Below are positions 16,549 through 25,838 of a stretch of DNA of 64,000 bases, in pieces. A program made the position numbers and the translations under genes. Numbering within the stretch: position 1 is the first letter of the stretch; the number at the start of each line of letters is the position of its first letter. The DNA comes from Phytopseudomonas seleniipraecipitans (GTDB lineage Bacteria; Pseudomonadota; Gammaproteobacteria; Pseudomonadales; Pseudomonadaceae). The notes under the pieces were generated by a model. The model had not been told where the DNA came from. It worked only from the letters and a program-made list of their open reading frames with translations, and did not search any database. Location: the NCBI RefSeq assembly GCF_900102335.1, contig NZ_FNBM01000007.1, positions 176,755 through 240,754 of the forward strand, in the 5' to 3' direction.

Positions 16549-17265
16549 TTATGGCTCACCCTCAGAACCGCGCTCAATACAAGCTCGCCCCAACCCATCG
16601 AAGTCATCAGGAACTTTAAGCTTCCCGTTTAGAAATCCGATCCGTTTCTCTTCCAAAATACATTCAGCAAAATCTATCAGATTGGAAAAGTCTCCCTTAC
16701 CACTGCGACTCAAATGAAACCCAGCAAGCCCCGCCGCCCGAGCCCCATCCCGGTCGCATCTGATCGAGTCTCCAATCATCGCCACACGGGCGCCTCCCAA
16801 TTGCTGCCCTGGCTGTACGCCTAAGTCACGACAGACCGAGTGGTAGATGACTGGATTAGGCTTCATCGCGCCGATTTCGTAGCTAAAGCCACAGGCATCG
16901 AGCCCAGGCAACAACTCGCGCACAGCTGGGCCATATTCCGACGCTAAGTTTGAGCACAAACCAACCTTGATCCCAGCTTCTCGCAGCATCGAGATGGCCT
17001 CCAGGGCATCGGGGTATAGCGTCATGCTTTCAAGCTCTTGTTGCAGCAGCTGAGCTATCTCCCTGAGCTTTACGTAGTTCGCACGAACTCCCAGCCGGTC
17101 GGCAGCTTCACCCCAGCCGAGATCACGCGTCATGAGCATGTGTAGGTGCTTGCTGCTCGGGGAGAGCCCTTGCTCACGCCCATACCGCAGGAGCTGGAGG
17201 TACGGGTTTCGCCTTTCTTCGATGCGGATGAGCGTCCCAAAGACGTCAAAAATAACTGCGGTCAT
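16549..17265 (-). CDS. HAD-superfamily hydrolase (238 aa)
   Basis: HAD motif I is VIFDVFGTLIR, with the second catalytic position replaced by phenylalanine as in haloacid-dehalogenase-type members; motif II is GLCSNLA; the lysine of motif III is in IGAMKPNPVIY; motif IV is MIGDSIRCDRDGARAAG. A helical cap domain lies between. It probably hydrolyses a small phosphorylated or halogenated compound. It is the third gene of a minus-strand run with the metallophosphoesterase (17608) and an 88-residue protein (17323), and its C-terminal 30 residues are unusual for the family. Confidence 0.85.
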   Translation of the reverse strand: MTAVIFDVFGTLIRIEERRNPYLQLLRYGREQGLSPSSKHLHMLMTRDLGWGEAADRLGVRANYVKLREIAQLLQQELESMTLYPDALEAISMLREAGIKVGLCSNLASEYGPAVRELLPGLDACGFSYEIGAMKPNPVIYHSVCRDLGVQPGQQLGGARVAMIGDSIRCDRDGARAAGLAGFHLSRSGKGDFSNLIDFAECILEEKRIGFLNGKLKVPDDFDGLGRACIERGSEGEP

Positions 17266-17322
17266 CTGGCTCTTCCTTGAATAACGGACTGGCCCTGCTC
17301 CCTGCTCAACAACGGAGCTTAA

Positions 17323-17589
17323 TCAGCCACACTCGGAGACAATGATGTAGTGGTCATGGCCGCATGCACTTTGCACGAGCTGTAAATCACCACGCGAAGT
17401 GATCTTCCGCAGTGGAGGAGTCACTACGGTTTCGCCATTACCTATCACGCCGGCGAAATCAAGAAAGAGAGTCGCCGTGACTCGATCGCCGACTCTAGCC
17501 GCCTCAGTGAGGTAAGCATCGATGGGCACACCCCAGTCGATGCGTGAGGCCCGCTCTACATTGGCAGGGATAGCTTTTACATCCAGCAC
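17323..17589 (-). CDS. Hypothetical protein (88 aa) between phosphoesterase and HAD genes
   Basis: Starts MLDVKAIPANVERASRIDWGVPIDAYL and is mostly beta-strand-like (DRVTATLFLDFAGVIGNGETVVTPPLRKI), ending GHDHYIIVSECG. It begins 18 bases after the metallophosphoesterase stop and ends 57 bases before the HAD gene, so the three are likely one transcript. The function is unknown. Confidence 0.55.
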   Translation of the reverse strand: MLDVKAIPANVERASRIDWGVPIDAYLTEAARVGDRVTATLFLDFAGVIGNGETVVTPPLRKITSRGDLQLVQSACGHDHYIIVSECG

Positions 17590-17607
17590 AGCAACTCCTG
17601 TTGTGGC

Positions 17608-18330
17608 TTAAAGATCAATCACGAAGGCTGGTTTAAAACACGTCTCTTCGCCGGGATAACCGCGGGGGTTTGAAATCACACGACACCCGTAAAACTCTGC
17701 ATCGGTCGAGTCGTGCGTGTGGCCAAAAACCCAAACATCAGCCTTGGCCACGAGCTCCGGCCATTCATTTGCGTAGGCAGCACTCAGGTGATCTTCCCCC
17801 GCTATGCAAGCAAGCGGAGCGTGGTGCGTGATCACGGCTGTTTTGCCGTCAAATGGCCTCTCCAACTCAGTTGTTAGCCAGTCATAGGCGGCTCGGTTGC
17901 GCTGAATCAAATCAGCAGGCCGTAGCTTTCTGTAGCTGTCGCCAATCCGGATCCGCTTGTAATCGTTCATCTCAGCTTGAGCTACATGAGCTGCGGTCAC
18001 CGGATCACCTGAAATCGAAAAGTCTGTCCACGCTGTGCAGCCTAAAATCCGTACCCCCTGGATAACAACCGCCTGGTTTTGCAGGAGGTGTACGTGGGGT
18101 GCTGCAGCAGCGTTCATCTTTTGCCAAGTCCGGTCGATGTGCCCGCTGTAGAACTCATGGTTACCTGCAATAAACACGACCGGGCACATGAATGCTTCGT
18201 TAGCCCATTGCACCGCCCGTACCCCCTTTCCAATATCACCAGCCAAAATCACTAGATCGACATCGATATTCGGGGGCTCAAAGCCCAAGCCGAACTCCAA
18301 ATGGAGATCGGAATAAATCAAAACTCTCAT
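17608..18330 (-). CDS. Calcineurin-like metallophosphoesterase (240 aa)
   Basis: All five metal-binding blocks are present: YSDLHLE (Asp8, His10), LAGDIGKG (Asp32), AGNHEFY (Asn57, His58), ITHHAPL and FGHTHDS. This matches the YfcE/Icc-like phosphoesterase fold using two divalent metals. The substrate is unknown. It heads the three-gene minus-strand unit and is divergent from the HTH regulator at 18501, which may control it from the shared 170-base spacer. Confidence 0.88.
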   Translation of the reverse strand: MRVLIYSDLHLEFGLGFEPPNIDVDLVILAGDIGKGVRAVQWANEAFMCPVVFIAGNHEFYSGHIDRTWQKMNAAAAPHVHLLQNQAVVIQGVRILGCTAWTDFSISGDPVTAAHVAQAEMNDYKRIRIGDSYRKLRPADLIQRNRAAYDWLTTELERPFDGKTAVITHHAPLACIAGEDHLSAAYANEWPELVAKADVWVFGHTHDSTDAEFYGCRVISNPRGYPGEETCFKPAFVIDL

Positions 18331-18500
18331 ACCAATCTGCGCCCGTCTCGATTCGCCGACTTAGGCATAAATTGCTCAATGCTCCCCTGGCGATGCGCGA
18401 TGTATCGCAACATGAACAGAGACATCCCGCAAAGATGAATATATACATTTGTGAGGGATAACTCAAACGCGTCATACAGTCGGATTTGCGGGAATGCCAC

Positions 18501-18959
18501 ATGCTGCTCCGACAGGCCCTTGCTGATGCCCTGCTGTTGCTCAGGGCACACAAAGGGGTTACTCAGCGAAAGCTTGCTGTTGAGCTAGATCAGTCTCAGG
18601 TCAGCCGACTGGAACGAGCACAAAGCGCGGCCACGCTTGAATCAATTGAGCTGTTAGCCCAAGCGATGGAAATTCAGCCGCTCACATTGCTCACTCTCGT
18701 GTATGCCATCCGGGCAGGTTCGACTCCACACGAAGCGCTGAGGTTAGCCAGCGAGGAGCTCGATCAGCATGATTTCCTTGATGCTAAGGTTTCGTCACTG
18801 GTGCCTGCCCCTGTTCACCCGCTTACAGCCAGGGGACATGAAACCACTCGCGCAGTTTTGAAACTCAAAGGTCAGGGCCTTAGCCAGGCCGAGGTAGCGA
18901 GAAGACTCAATATCTCAACATCGACGGTTGGCCGACATTGGAACAGATCTGCAGAGTAA
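18501..18959 (+). CDS. Two-HTH transcriptional regulator, XRE plus C-terminal HTH (152 aa)
   Basis: The N-terminal half is an XRE-type helix-turn-helix (LLRAHKGVTQRKLAVELDQSQVSRLERAQ...). A second helix-turn-helix, of resolvase/Hin type, is at the C-terminus (LKLKGQGLSQAEVARRLNISTSTVGRHW). The two are linked by a helical segment. Start chosen at the ATG at 18501, with GGGA eight bases upstream, rather than the TTG at 18486. Divergent from the phosphoesterase operon and followed after 24 bases by a 119-residue gene, so it probably regulates one or both. Confidence 0.75.
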   Translation: MLLRQALADALLLLRAHKGVTQRKLAVELDQSQVSRLERAQSAATLESIELLAQAMEIQPLTLLTLVYAIRAGSTPHEALRLASEELDQHDFLDAKVSSLVPAPVHPLTARGHETTRAVLKLKGQGLSQAEVARRLNISTSTVGRHWNRSAE

Positions 18960-18983
18960 GAATTTCAGGAAGTAGATAAGCGA

Positions 18984-19343
18984 ATGAATCGCGAAGAAGA
19001 ACGATTAATTTGGGCCTGCGCGTTGGATTTATTCGCCGTGCCTGTTCTGCAGGGCTTTGTGCTCAGAAGCGTCGAGTACATCCAAAGAGATATGCGCGAT
19101 TGCGATATCCCTCGCCTTGCTAGTCCAGAAGGCATGTCTGAAGTCGCAGGGCATCTGTTGGAAGATATCAAGCAAGGCAGGCGTGCACTTTTGCATGACT
19201 TCAGGTCATTCAATCGCGAGCATTTGCGAGCGCTGAAAGATATTCGGATTGCGATCGCGAGCGAGATCCTCAGACGAGTGCCTGATGATGAGCTCACTCC
19301 CCGCCTCCCTGAAATCAAGTTTCGGGTTGACTTGGGGCTCTAG
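18984..19343 (+). CDS. Hypothetical protein (119 aa)
   Basis: Helical, with segments WACALDLFAVPVLQGFVLRSVEYIQRDMRD, EGMSEVAGHLLEDIKQGRRALLHDFRSFNREHL and a C-terminal LPEIKFRVDLGL. A ribosome binding site (aggaag) precedes the ATG. It follows the two-HTH regulator by 24 bases and is probably in its transcript. No family is recognised. Confidence 0.6.
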   Translation: MNREEERLIWACALDLFAVPVLQGFVLRSVEYIQRDMRDCDIPRLASPEGMSEVAGHLLEDIKQGRRALLHDFRSFNREHLRALKDIRIAIASEILRRVPDDELTPRLPEIKFRVDLGL

Positions 19344-19428
19344 GTCACAGCGCGCTTACAATAGTCGTCGCGAGGCACGAATCTCACCTGTCGAGGTAGT
19401 ATCACGACCTTTCGCTCTGAGGCATCAG

Positions 19429-19599
19429 ATGATCTCTTTCGACTTGAACACAAACGACGCGGAAGCCCTGCTCCGGCATTGCCTAGCCTTCAAGGCGTGC
19501 TCTCGCGACGCAAGAGAAGATCGCCGATTAGAGAGCGCTTTAGAGGAGCTTGCAGAAGCACTCAGGGCGCATCTTGCGCCTGATTCCGGACAAGAGTGA
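19429..19599 (+). CDS. Small acidic protein of the FDLNxND...ALLRHC type (56 aa)
   Basis: Starts MISFDLNTNDAEALLRHC and continues DAREDRRLESALEELAEALRAHL. It is a paralogue of the protein at 124-303, aligned over almost the whole length. TGAGG sits six bases before the ATG; the frame is open further upstream but without a matching extension in the paralogue. It ends 22 bases before the convergent yedK stop. The function is unknown. Confidence 0.65.
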   Translation: MISFDLNTNDAEALLRHCLAFKACSRDAREDRRLESALEELAEALRAHLAPDSGQE

Positions 19600-19621
19600 T
19601 CGGGCGGTGGGCAGTTCTCAA

Positions 19622-20305
19622 TCAACTGATTGGTTCGATTAGTGCCCTACCTTCGTTTCTAACACTGCCGACAGCACGGCTTACCGGGTACCACGTGAAA
19701 TCCGCTACCGGCAGCGCGCGCTCCTGGAGCAGTTGATCAGCTCCTTTGGAGCCGATATCTGACAGCCACTGCCGGGCGTCTTCTTCGCCGAACACAACGG
19801 GGCGACGATCATGGACATCGAGCATGCCGCCCTCAGAGTCAGCCGTGATGATCCTGAATCCCTCATGCCCCCCAGGCTCGACGCCCGCCTCTGAGAACTG
19901 CCCAATGGCTGGCAGAAAGAGGGGCTCATCATCTGCGCGGCGGATGAAGTACGGCTGCTTCGTCTTCTCGCCGTCGACGACGCACCACTCGTACCAGCCG
20001 TCTACGCAGACTAGGGCACGGTGCGGCCAGATCTGCCGGAAGTACTTACTCCTAGCTGCCTTCTCCCGCGTCGCGTTGATGTCCCGCCGCGCCGGTTTGG
20101 CATCCCACGCTGGCGTCCATCCCCATTTCTCCGCAGTCCAGATGTAACCAGCGGCAGTCGGCCTAATTAGATCGACTTTCGAGTGCGGAGCCACGTTATA
20201 GCGCGCGATATCCTCTTCGGCCAGGCGGCTGAGCGGGCGCACATCCAGCCCCAATGAAGCCAGATACTTTTGAGCTGCCCGGTACTGAGCGAGTCGTCCA
20301 CACAT
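19622..20305 (-). CDS. yedK: SOS response-associated peptidase, SRAP/HMCES family (227 aa)
   Basis: Cys2 after the initiator Met (MCGR) is the residue that forms a thiazolidine crosslink with abasic sites in single-stranded DNA; Asn37 (YNVAP), Glu106 (GWYEW) and His165 (LDVHDRRPVVF) complete the active site. The length is typical. It protects abasic sites during replication. The gene is divergent from dnaE2, with a perfect LexA box in the 85-base spacer, so it is almost certainly SOS-induced together with the polymerase. Confidence 0.95.
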   Translation of the reverse strand: MCGRLAQYRAAQKYLASLGLDVRPLSRLAEEDIARYNVAPHSKVDLIRPTAAGYIWTAEKWGWTPAWDAKPARRDINATREKAARSKYFRQIWPHRALVCVDGWYEWCVVDGEKTKQPYFIRRADDEPLFLPAIGQFSEAGVEPGGHEGFRIITADSEGGMLDVHDRRPVVFGEEDARQWLSDIGSKGADQLLQERALPVADFTWYPVSRAVGSVRNEGRALIEPIS

Positions 20306-20359
20306 CTCGATTTCCTCTCGTCGGGATCAGATTGACCCGCTTTCGGGTCAACAGCAAAA

Positions 20360-20375
20360 CTGTATATCTATACAG
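20360..20375. promoter_or_regulatory. LexA (SOS) box shared by yedK and dnaE2
   Basis: CTGTATATCTATACAG has perfect outer CTGT/ACAG and an alternating AT core. It lies 15 bases before the dnaE2 ATG and 54 bases from the yedK start, and could repress both directions. Confidence 0.92.
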
Positions 20376-20390
20376 TAACGCCTGCTAACC

Positions 20391-23300
20391 ATGAATACCT
20401 CAATTCGTCCCCGAGTCCAGTACGCCGAACTCCACTGCCTCAGCAATTTCAGTTTTCAGCGTGGCGCTTCGAGCGCCAGAGAACTCTTCGAGAAAGCAGG
20501 CCAGCTCGGCTATGAAGCACTGGCGATCACCGACGAGTGCTCACTGGGGGGCATCGTCCGAGCTTGGCAAGCAGCCAAGGAATACGGCGTCCGGCTGATC
20601 ACAGGGACTGAGGTAAGAGTAGCCGACGGCCCTAAGCTCGTTCTGCTCGCTCAGAACTTGGCTGGCTATCAAAGGATCTGCGCACTCATCACAGTTGGCC
20701 GGCGCCGCAGCCCGAAGGGACAGTACGAGCTCAGCCGTGCAGACCTAAATGGTGATAACGAGGGGATTTTGGCTATCTGGATCCCAGACGCGAGCTGTGA
20801 GGTGCTACACGGCCAATGGTTGGCAGAGCGTTTTCCAGGGCGTAGCTGGATTGGCGCAGAGCTGCATAGAGATGCGGACGACGATCAGAAGCTCAAGGAT
20901 TTGATCAGCCTGGGCGAAGCTCTTCAGATGCCCTTGGTGGCGACAGGTGATGTGCACATGCACGTGCGTGGGCGGCGTGCTCTGCAAGACACGATGACGG
21001 CCATCCGGCACCACTGCATCGTCGCAGAAGCAGGCCGACATCTGTTCCAGAATGGTGAGCGCCATTTACGCCCTATTCCCACCCTGGCCGACCTCTACCC
21101 ATCAGACCTTTTAGCTCAGTCAGTACGTATCGCGTCGCTCTGTACGTTCGACCTAAGCGAGCTGAAATACGAGTACCCACATGAGGTAGTCCCTCAGGGA
21201 AAAACGCCAGCCGCCTGGTTGCGCGAGCTCACTTACGAAGGTGCTGCTTGGCGGTGGCCAGACGGAGTGTCGCCCAAGGCGAAAACCCAGATCGAAGCCG
21301 AGCTTCACTTGATCGAGGAGCTTCAGTACGAGAGCTACTTCCTGACCGTGCATGACATCGTTCGCTTTGCCAGGAGCCAAAACATCCTCTGCCAAGGGCG
21401 CGGCTCAGCAGCAAACTCCGCAGTCTGTTTCGCGCTGGGCATCACTGAGCTCGACCCAACACGCATGAGCATGCTGTTCGAGCGCTTCATCTCCAAAGAG
21501 CGTAACGAGCCACCAGATATCGACGTCGACTTCGAGCACGAGCGCCGTGAAGAAGTGATCCAGTACATCTTCAATCGCTACGGTCGAGAGCGTGCGGCTC
21601 TGACCGCCGTGGCCAGCACTTACCACTTTGCCGGCGCGATCCGAGATGTTGCGAAAGCGCTTGGTTGGCAGCCTGACCAAGTGACGACGTTAGCGAATTG
21701 CTGCGGACGCTGGAGCGATCAACTGCCACCTGATCAGCGTCTCCATGAAGCCGGGTTCGACCCGGAAAACAAACAGGTCAAGATGGTGCTTATCCTTACC
21801 GAGCAGCTCGTGGGTTTCCCCCGTCATCTATCTCAGCATCCAGGGGGCTTCGTGATCTGCGAACATCCCCTGTCCACGCTCGTCCCTGTCGAAAACGCGG
21901 CCATGAAAGACCGCACGATCATTCAATGGGATAAGGACGACATCGACGCATTGGGGCTCATGAAAGTCGATGTGCTGGCTCTGGGGATGCTCAGCGCTAT
22001 CCGTCGCTGTCTCGATCTCCTGCGCCGCTACAACCGGCGAGATCTGACCCTGGCTACGATCCCACCCGAGGATGCTGCGACGTACCGGATGATCAGCAAG
22101 GCAGACACCTTGGGTGTGTTTCAGATCGAGTCACGAGCACAGATGTCGATGCTGCCGCGTTTGAAGCCAAAGACGTTCTACGACCTGGTGATCGAGGTGG
22201 CCATCGTGCGGCCCGGGCCGATTGTCGGCGACATGGTTCACCCCTACCTACGGCGCCGTAATGGTGAGGAAAAAGTCACCTACCCAAGTGACGAGCTGCG
22301 TGATGTCTTCGAGCGCACGCTGGGTGTACCGCTTTTCCAAGAACAGGTGATGCGTCTCGCGATTGTGGCTGCTGGGTATACGGCAGGTGAAGCGGATCAA
22401 TTGAGGCGCTCCATGGCCGCCTGGAAGCGGCACGGTGGACTGGAACCGCACCAGATCCGGTTGCGCCAAGGCATGCTTGAACGAGGCTACAGCGAGGAGT
22501 TCGCGGCTCGCATCTTCGAGCAGATCAAGGGCTTTGGCAGTTATGGCTTTCCGGAGTCCCACGCGGCCAGTTTTGCGCTGCTCACATATGCCTCGTGCTG
22601 GCTCAAGTGCCATGAGCAGTCGGCGTACGCATGCGCGCTCATCAACAGCTGGCCCATGGGGTTCTACAGTCCCGACCAAGTTCTGCAGGATGCTCGCCGC
22701 CATGGTGTTGAGATCCGTCCTGTCGACGTAACTGTGAGCGATTGGGACTGCACTCTGGAAGCGCTGGATCGAAGGCTGCCGGCGCTGCGACTGGGTCTAC
22801 GGATGGTCAGGGGACTGGCCGAAGCCGTGGGCAGAAGGATTCAGGCCGAACGGGAGGCGAAGTCGTTTGGAGGCGTTGGAGATCTCTGTCTGCGCGTGGG
22901 GCTCGATCACAAGGCACGCGAGCTCCTCGCGGAGGCCGATGCGCTGAAGCACCTAGCAGGTCATCGCCATGCAGCGCGTTGGGAAATCGCAGCGGTGCAG
23001 CAGCCACTGCCCCTGTTTGCGCAGGAGCCCGATGAAAAACCGGTAGCGATTCCGGAGCCAAGCGTCGTGGAAAACATGCACGCGGATTATGCGCGGACAG
23101 GCACGACCCTGGGGCCGCATCCGATGTCGTTACTCAGGGCCCAACTGAAGAGAATGCGTGCGAAGAGCTCGCGGGATTTGCGGGAGATGGGGGACTGCAA
23201 TCATGTCACCGTGATTGGGATAGTGACCGGCAGGCAGCGGCCTTCAACGGCGAGCGGCGTGACTTTCGTGACGCTGGAAGACGAGTTCGGCATGACCAAC

Positions 23301-23480
23301 GTCATCGTATGGAAAGACTTGGCCGAGCAGTATCGATCAGCCCTGGTGCATTCGAAGCTGCTCCAGGTGAAGGGTAAACTTGAGGATCAGGAGGGCGTGG
23401 TGCATTTGATCGCGGGGCATCTAGCGGACAGGAGCGACTTGCTGGAGGGGCTAGATGTGAGGAGTAGGAATTTTCACTAG
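20391..23480 (+). CDS. dnaE2: Error-prone DNA polymerase DnaE2/ImuC (1029 aa)
   Basis: A C-family polymerase of about the expected DnaE2 length (1,030). The N-terminal PHP domain begins [18 protein letters not shown], typical of DnaE2 rather than DnaE1; the palm has PDIDVDFEH (residues 375-383) and the fingers carry the [21 protein letters not shown] segment; a C-terminal OB-fold ([19 protein letters not shown]) is present. It carries out translesion synthesis and damage-induced mutagenesis. In most pseudomonads it is the last gene of lexA2-imuA-imuB-dnaE2; here it stands alone with its own LexA box, opposite yedK, so ImuA/ImuB would have to come from elsewhere. Confidence 0.96.
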   Translation: MNTSIRPRVQYAELHCLSNFSFQRGASSARELFEKAGQLGYEALAITDECSLGGIVRAWQAAKEYGVRLITGTEVRVADGPKLVLLAQNLAGYQRICALITVGRRRSPKGQYELSRADLNGDNEGILAIWIPDASCEVLHGQWLAERFPGRSWIGAELHRDADDDQKLKDLISLGEALQMPLVATGDVHMHVRGRRALQDTMTAIRHHCIVAEAGRHLFQNGERHLRPIPTLADLYPSDLLAQSVRIASLCTFDLSELKYEYPHEVVPQGKTPAAWLRELTYEGAAWRWPDGVSPKAKTQIEAELHLIEELQYESYFLTVHDIVRFARSQNILCQGRGSAANSAVCFALGITELDPTRMSMLFERFISKERNEPPDIDVDFEHERREEVIQYIFNRYGRERAALTAVASTYHFAGAIRDVAKALGWQPDQVTTLANCCGRWSDQLPPDQRLHEAGFDPENKQVKMVLILTEQLVGFPRHLSQHPGGFVICEHPLSTLVPVENAAMKDRTIIQWDKDDIDALGLMKVDVLALGMLSAIRRCLDLLRRYNRRDLTLATIPPEDAATYRMISKADTLGVFQIESRAQMSMLPRLKPKTFYDLVIEVAIVRPGPIVGDMVHPYLRRRNGEEKVTYPSDELRDVFERTLGVPLFQEQVMRLAIVAAGYTAGEADQLRRSMAAWKRHGGLEPHQIRLRQGMLERGYSEEFAARIFEQIKGFGSYGFPESHAASFALLTYASCWLKCHEQSAYACALINSWPMGFYSPDQVLQDARRHGVEIRPVDVTVSDWDCTLEALDRRLPALRLGLRMVRGLAEAVGRRIQAEREAKSFGGVGDLCLRVGLDHKARELLAEADALKHLAGHRHAARWEIAAVQQPLPLFAQEPDEKPVAIPEPSVVENMHADYARTGTTLGPHPMSLLRAQLKRMRAKSSRDLREMGDCNHVTVIGIVTGRQRPSTASGVTFVTLEDEFGMTNVIVWKDLAEQYRSALVHSKLLQVKGKLEDQEGVVHLIAGHLADRSDLLEGLDVRSRNFH

Positions 23481-23601
23481 ACGCATGCGTATTAAGCCTT
23501 TGCTCACTACCTAAATCCGCCGGCAGGTGCCGGGCAGCAGCAGCCATTAAAAAGTATCGACTAGAACTAAGAACGATGAGCGAAGCCCCCGATGCTCTTA
23601 T

Positions 23602-23811
23602 CTAAACACTCATGAGCTCCTGAACCTGATCGGCATCATTTCCCTCAAGATTTGGGAGGAAATACATCATATCGAAGTGAATGCGGCTTCGGCGATCATA
23701 GCCAGGCGCGAGTTTGTAGTCGGACAGGGCGCCCCATACGATGGCATGCAGCTCATCCCCATATCGCTGCGCGGCCAGGCGCCAGATAGCGCTTTTCAGA
23801 TTATCGATCAC
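23602..23811 (-). CDS. Hypothetical protein (69 aa, GTG start)
   Basis: IDNLKSAIWRLAAQRYGDELHAIVWGALSDYKLAPGYD begins a protein-like sequence ending DADQVQELMSV. The start codon is GTG at 23811 with a weak GGAA upstream. Composition is convincing but no family is recognised. It converges on dnaE2 with 121 bases between stops. Confidence 0.5.
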   Translation of the reverse strand: MIDNLKSAIWRLAAQRYGDELHAIVWGALSDYKLAPGYDRRSRIHFDMMYFLPNLEGNDADQVQELMSV

Positions 23812-23869
23812 GCGTTCCGAATCGCCCCTAGTGGCGCGGCCCCTTTCGTTAATTTTTTCTGAGCCTTTC

Positions 23870-24480
23870 GCGCGAATTTTAAAAAAATCTTGTCGTCGTT
23901 AAGAAAATCTAGCCAACAAAATTGAAAATCTTGGTAACCATCTGCCCCTCACACGTGATTACTAGTGGACATCATTACCCTTAGTGCCAGGGTGCTGATG
24001 GTGTCCGGCGTGATGAACGGGCTATTGTCCGGCACGGGAAACCATCACACGAAATTACTCGCCAGTGAGATCTGCTGTGCTCTTGATCTTTGTCTTCAAA
24101 GGTAAAGCAGTGCGGCCTGCGGCCTTAAGGCAGATCTCCCCCTTACCCCAGAGCTTAGCCCGTCGTTCAAGACCATGGAAACGCCCAGGAGCAAATGGCA
24201 AAAAAGCCTAAAAGCCTAGGTAAAACCGTGGAGTGTCTAGGACTGCCGTGCTCCGAGCTACGCTGCTTTTTCTTTGCTCTCAAATATATAAACTCCGTCG
24301 TCTTTAAAATTTTTTAGGGGGGAGTTAAAAAAGCCCCAAAAAATGACGGATCTCCGACGACCGGTGGCTTTGTCTGACACTACCCGAGAAATGTTCAGGA
24401 TTTAGGTCTGATGCCACCACTGCCGCCAAGTCCAGCTCTCACCATTTTTCTCTGTGGTCGTGGGCAAAATATCGGCACAT
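23870..24480. other. Long non-coding stretch with AT-rich tracts and short repeats
   Basis: No gene is apparent in about 610 bases. TGTCCGGC occurs twice within 35 bases (about 24000-24035). A very AT-rich part (24285-24345) holds atatataaac and taaaattttttag followed by a G run and an AAAAAAGCCCC tract, which could be a terminator or a protein-binding region. Base composition differs from dnaE2, fitting a mosaic junction. Confidence 0.35.
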
Positions 24481-24493
24481 GAGAAGGAAGAAT

Positions 24494-25003
24494 ATGGAGC
24501 AGTCCGTGATGACCAATCCCCTCGTTACGCTGCCGCCCGAAGACGGGCGTGCGCAGGTGTCCGAGCTCGTGGAGCAGGCAAAGCGAGTTGCTGTCCGGTA
24601 CCGACAACTAACTGGCAAGCCGCTAGGGATCACGGGAGAGATTGCTGAATGCGAAGCTGCTGCGATCCTTGGCTTGGATTTACATGCAGCACGTACAGCC
24701 GGCTATGACGCCACAGAGATGAGAGATGGGATCGCTGTCCGAGTGCAAATCAAAGGACGCGTGATTGGCAATCCGAAAAAAATCACTGGCCGTGTCGGCG
24801 CCATCGACCTCAGACAGCCTTTCGACGTCGTTCAGCTGGTTCTTTTGGACTGCGACTTTAACGCGTTCGCCATCTATGAAGCCGCAAGACCGGCTGTGGA
24901 GACTTTAATCACGAGGCCGGGCTCGAAAGCACGCAACGAGCGAGGGTCGGTTGGGATACCTCAATTCAAAGCGATCGCACGATTACGCTGGTCGCGCCCG
25001 TGA
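24494..25003 (+). CDS. Putative restriction-endonuclease-like protein, DUF6998-type (169 aa)
   Basis: The central part reads KPLGITGEIAECEAAAILGLDL, ARTAGYDA, then VRVQIKGRVIG. The order Glu in an early helix, Asp after a glycine-tyrosine, then QxK fits a PD-(D/E)XK-like core; I recall this signature from DUF6998 proteins but could not search. The start at 24494 has AAGGAAG four bases upstream. It converges on the gene at 25016 and appears monocistronic. Function is probably DNA-related but unproven. Confidence 0.55.
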   Translation: MEQSVMTNPLVTLPPEDGRAQVSELVEQAKRVAVRYRQLTGKPLGITGEIAECEAAAILGLDLHAARTAGYDATEMRDGIAVRVQIKGRVIGNPKKITGRVGAIDLRQPFDVVQLVLLDCDFNAFAIYEAARPAVETLITRPGSKARNERGSVGIPQFKAIARLRWSRP

Positions 25004-25015
25004 GCGCGGTCACCT

Positions 25016-25522
25016 TTAGCGGTTATCGCCAGCCAGCTTCATCACCCGATAGTCCTGAACCAAGACCAACTGTTTCATCATCTCGAAATCAGGGTGGTCA
25101 CCCATGTGCTTTCGCAGCTCCTCGAAAGCACTGGTCGACAGGGCAATCGCGTATTTCCTCGTCTCACCTTGGGCTAGGTGGGGGATATTGAGCGCAATCG
25201 CATCGAAAAGCCCCTGCGCCGCCTCACGCTCAAGGCTCTGTACGCGCTCCTCACTAGGCGGAGTGAAGTCGAGCGTTGCCCGAATCATCCCCATCGCCAT
25301 CTCGTTCAGTTCTCGGATCTGAACCCTGCTCGATTCCGAGAAAGGGATTGCTTCGTTGTGCGCAAGGTCGGTGAGGCCGCATAGCCGATCAATCTGGGCA
25401 TGGATGTCACCTTTCTCCGTCGAGCCGCTCTTGTCATTTACCAGATACCTGAGCTGATCCAGCTCTTCAGCGATGGCCGCGACGATGGAAGCTTCCCAAG
25501 CTGAAGCCTGCTGGTTGAACAT
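25016..25522 (-). CDS. Hypothetical helical protein (168 aa)
   Basis: Mostly helical and acidic, starting MFNQQASAWEASIVAAIAEELDQLRYLV, with RVQIRELNEMAMGMIRATLDF and FEELRKHMGDHPDFEMMKQLVLV. An AGGAGG lies six bases before the ATG. No family is recognised. Its stop is 12 bases from the convergent stop at 25003. Confidence 0.6.
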   Translation of the reverse strand: MFNQQASAWEASIVAAIAEELDQLRYLVNDKSGSTEKGDIHAQIDRLCGLTDLAHNEAIPFSESSRVQIRELNEMAMGMIRATLDFTPPSEERVQSLEREAAQGLFDAIALNIPHLAQGETRKYAIALSTSAFEELRKHMGDHPDFEMMKQLVLVQDYRVMKLAGDNR

Positions 25523-25838
25523 GTTCTACCTCCTGCCATGTGGACTGGCGATATTACGCTCACTGCGGGGCTTTCGGTAATTCGTGAGAGGCTTGTGTAG
25601 CTGCTAATTGGTAACGATCTCAACAGGCAGAAACCGGCCAAAAGCGGACGATCACAGAGGTTAGTAGGCATCACTAGAAGCCTATAGAATCCGGTGCGAT
25701 TCAAAAAGTACTGCCTAAGACATCGCAGTGTGCGAGCCAGTATGACCACTAGAGCGAAAGCTCTTGTTAGCGTAAGGTTCAGCGTCGTCTTTGCCAACTT
25801 CTGCGCCCGCTTCAAACTCTTTACTTGTCGTCTCCATG
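25523..25838. other. Intergenic region with no recognised feature
   Basis: Frames crossing this stretch are low-complexity or overlap flanking genes on the other strand; I see no supported gene, terminator or repeat. Confidence 0.35.

Noticed and set aside
25438..25815. 125-codon minus-strand frame
   Set aside because: Overlaps the better-supported 168-residue gene in another frame and has shadow-like composition.
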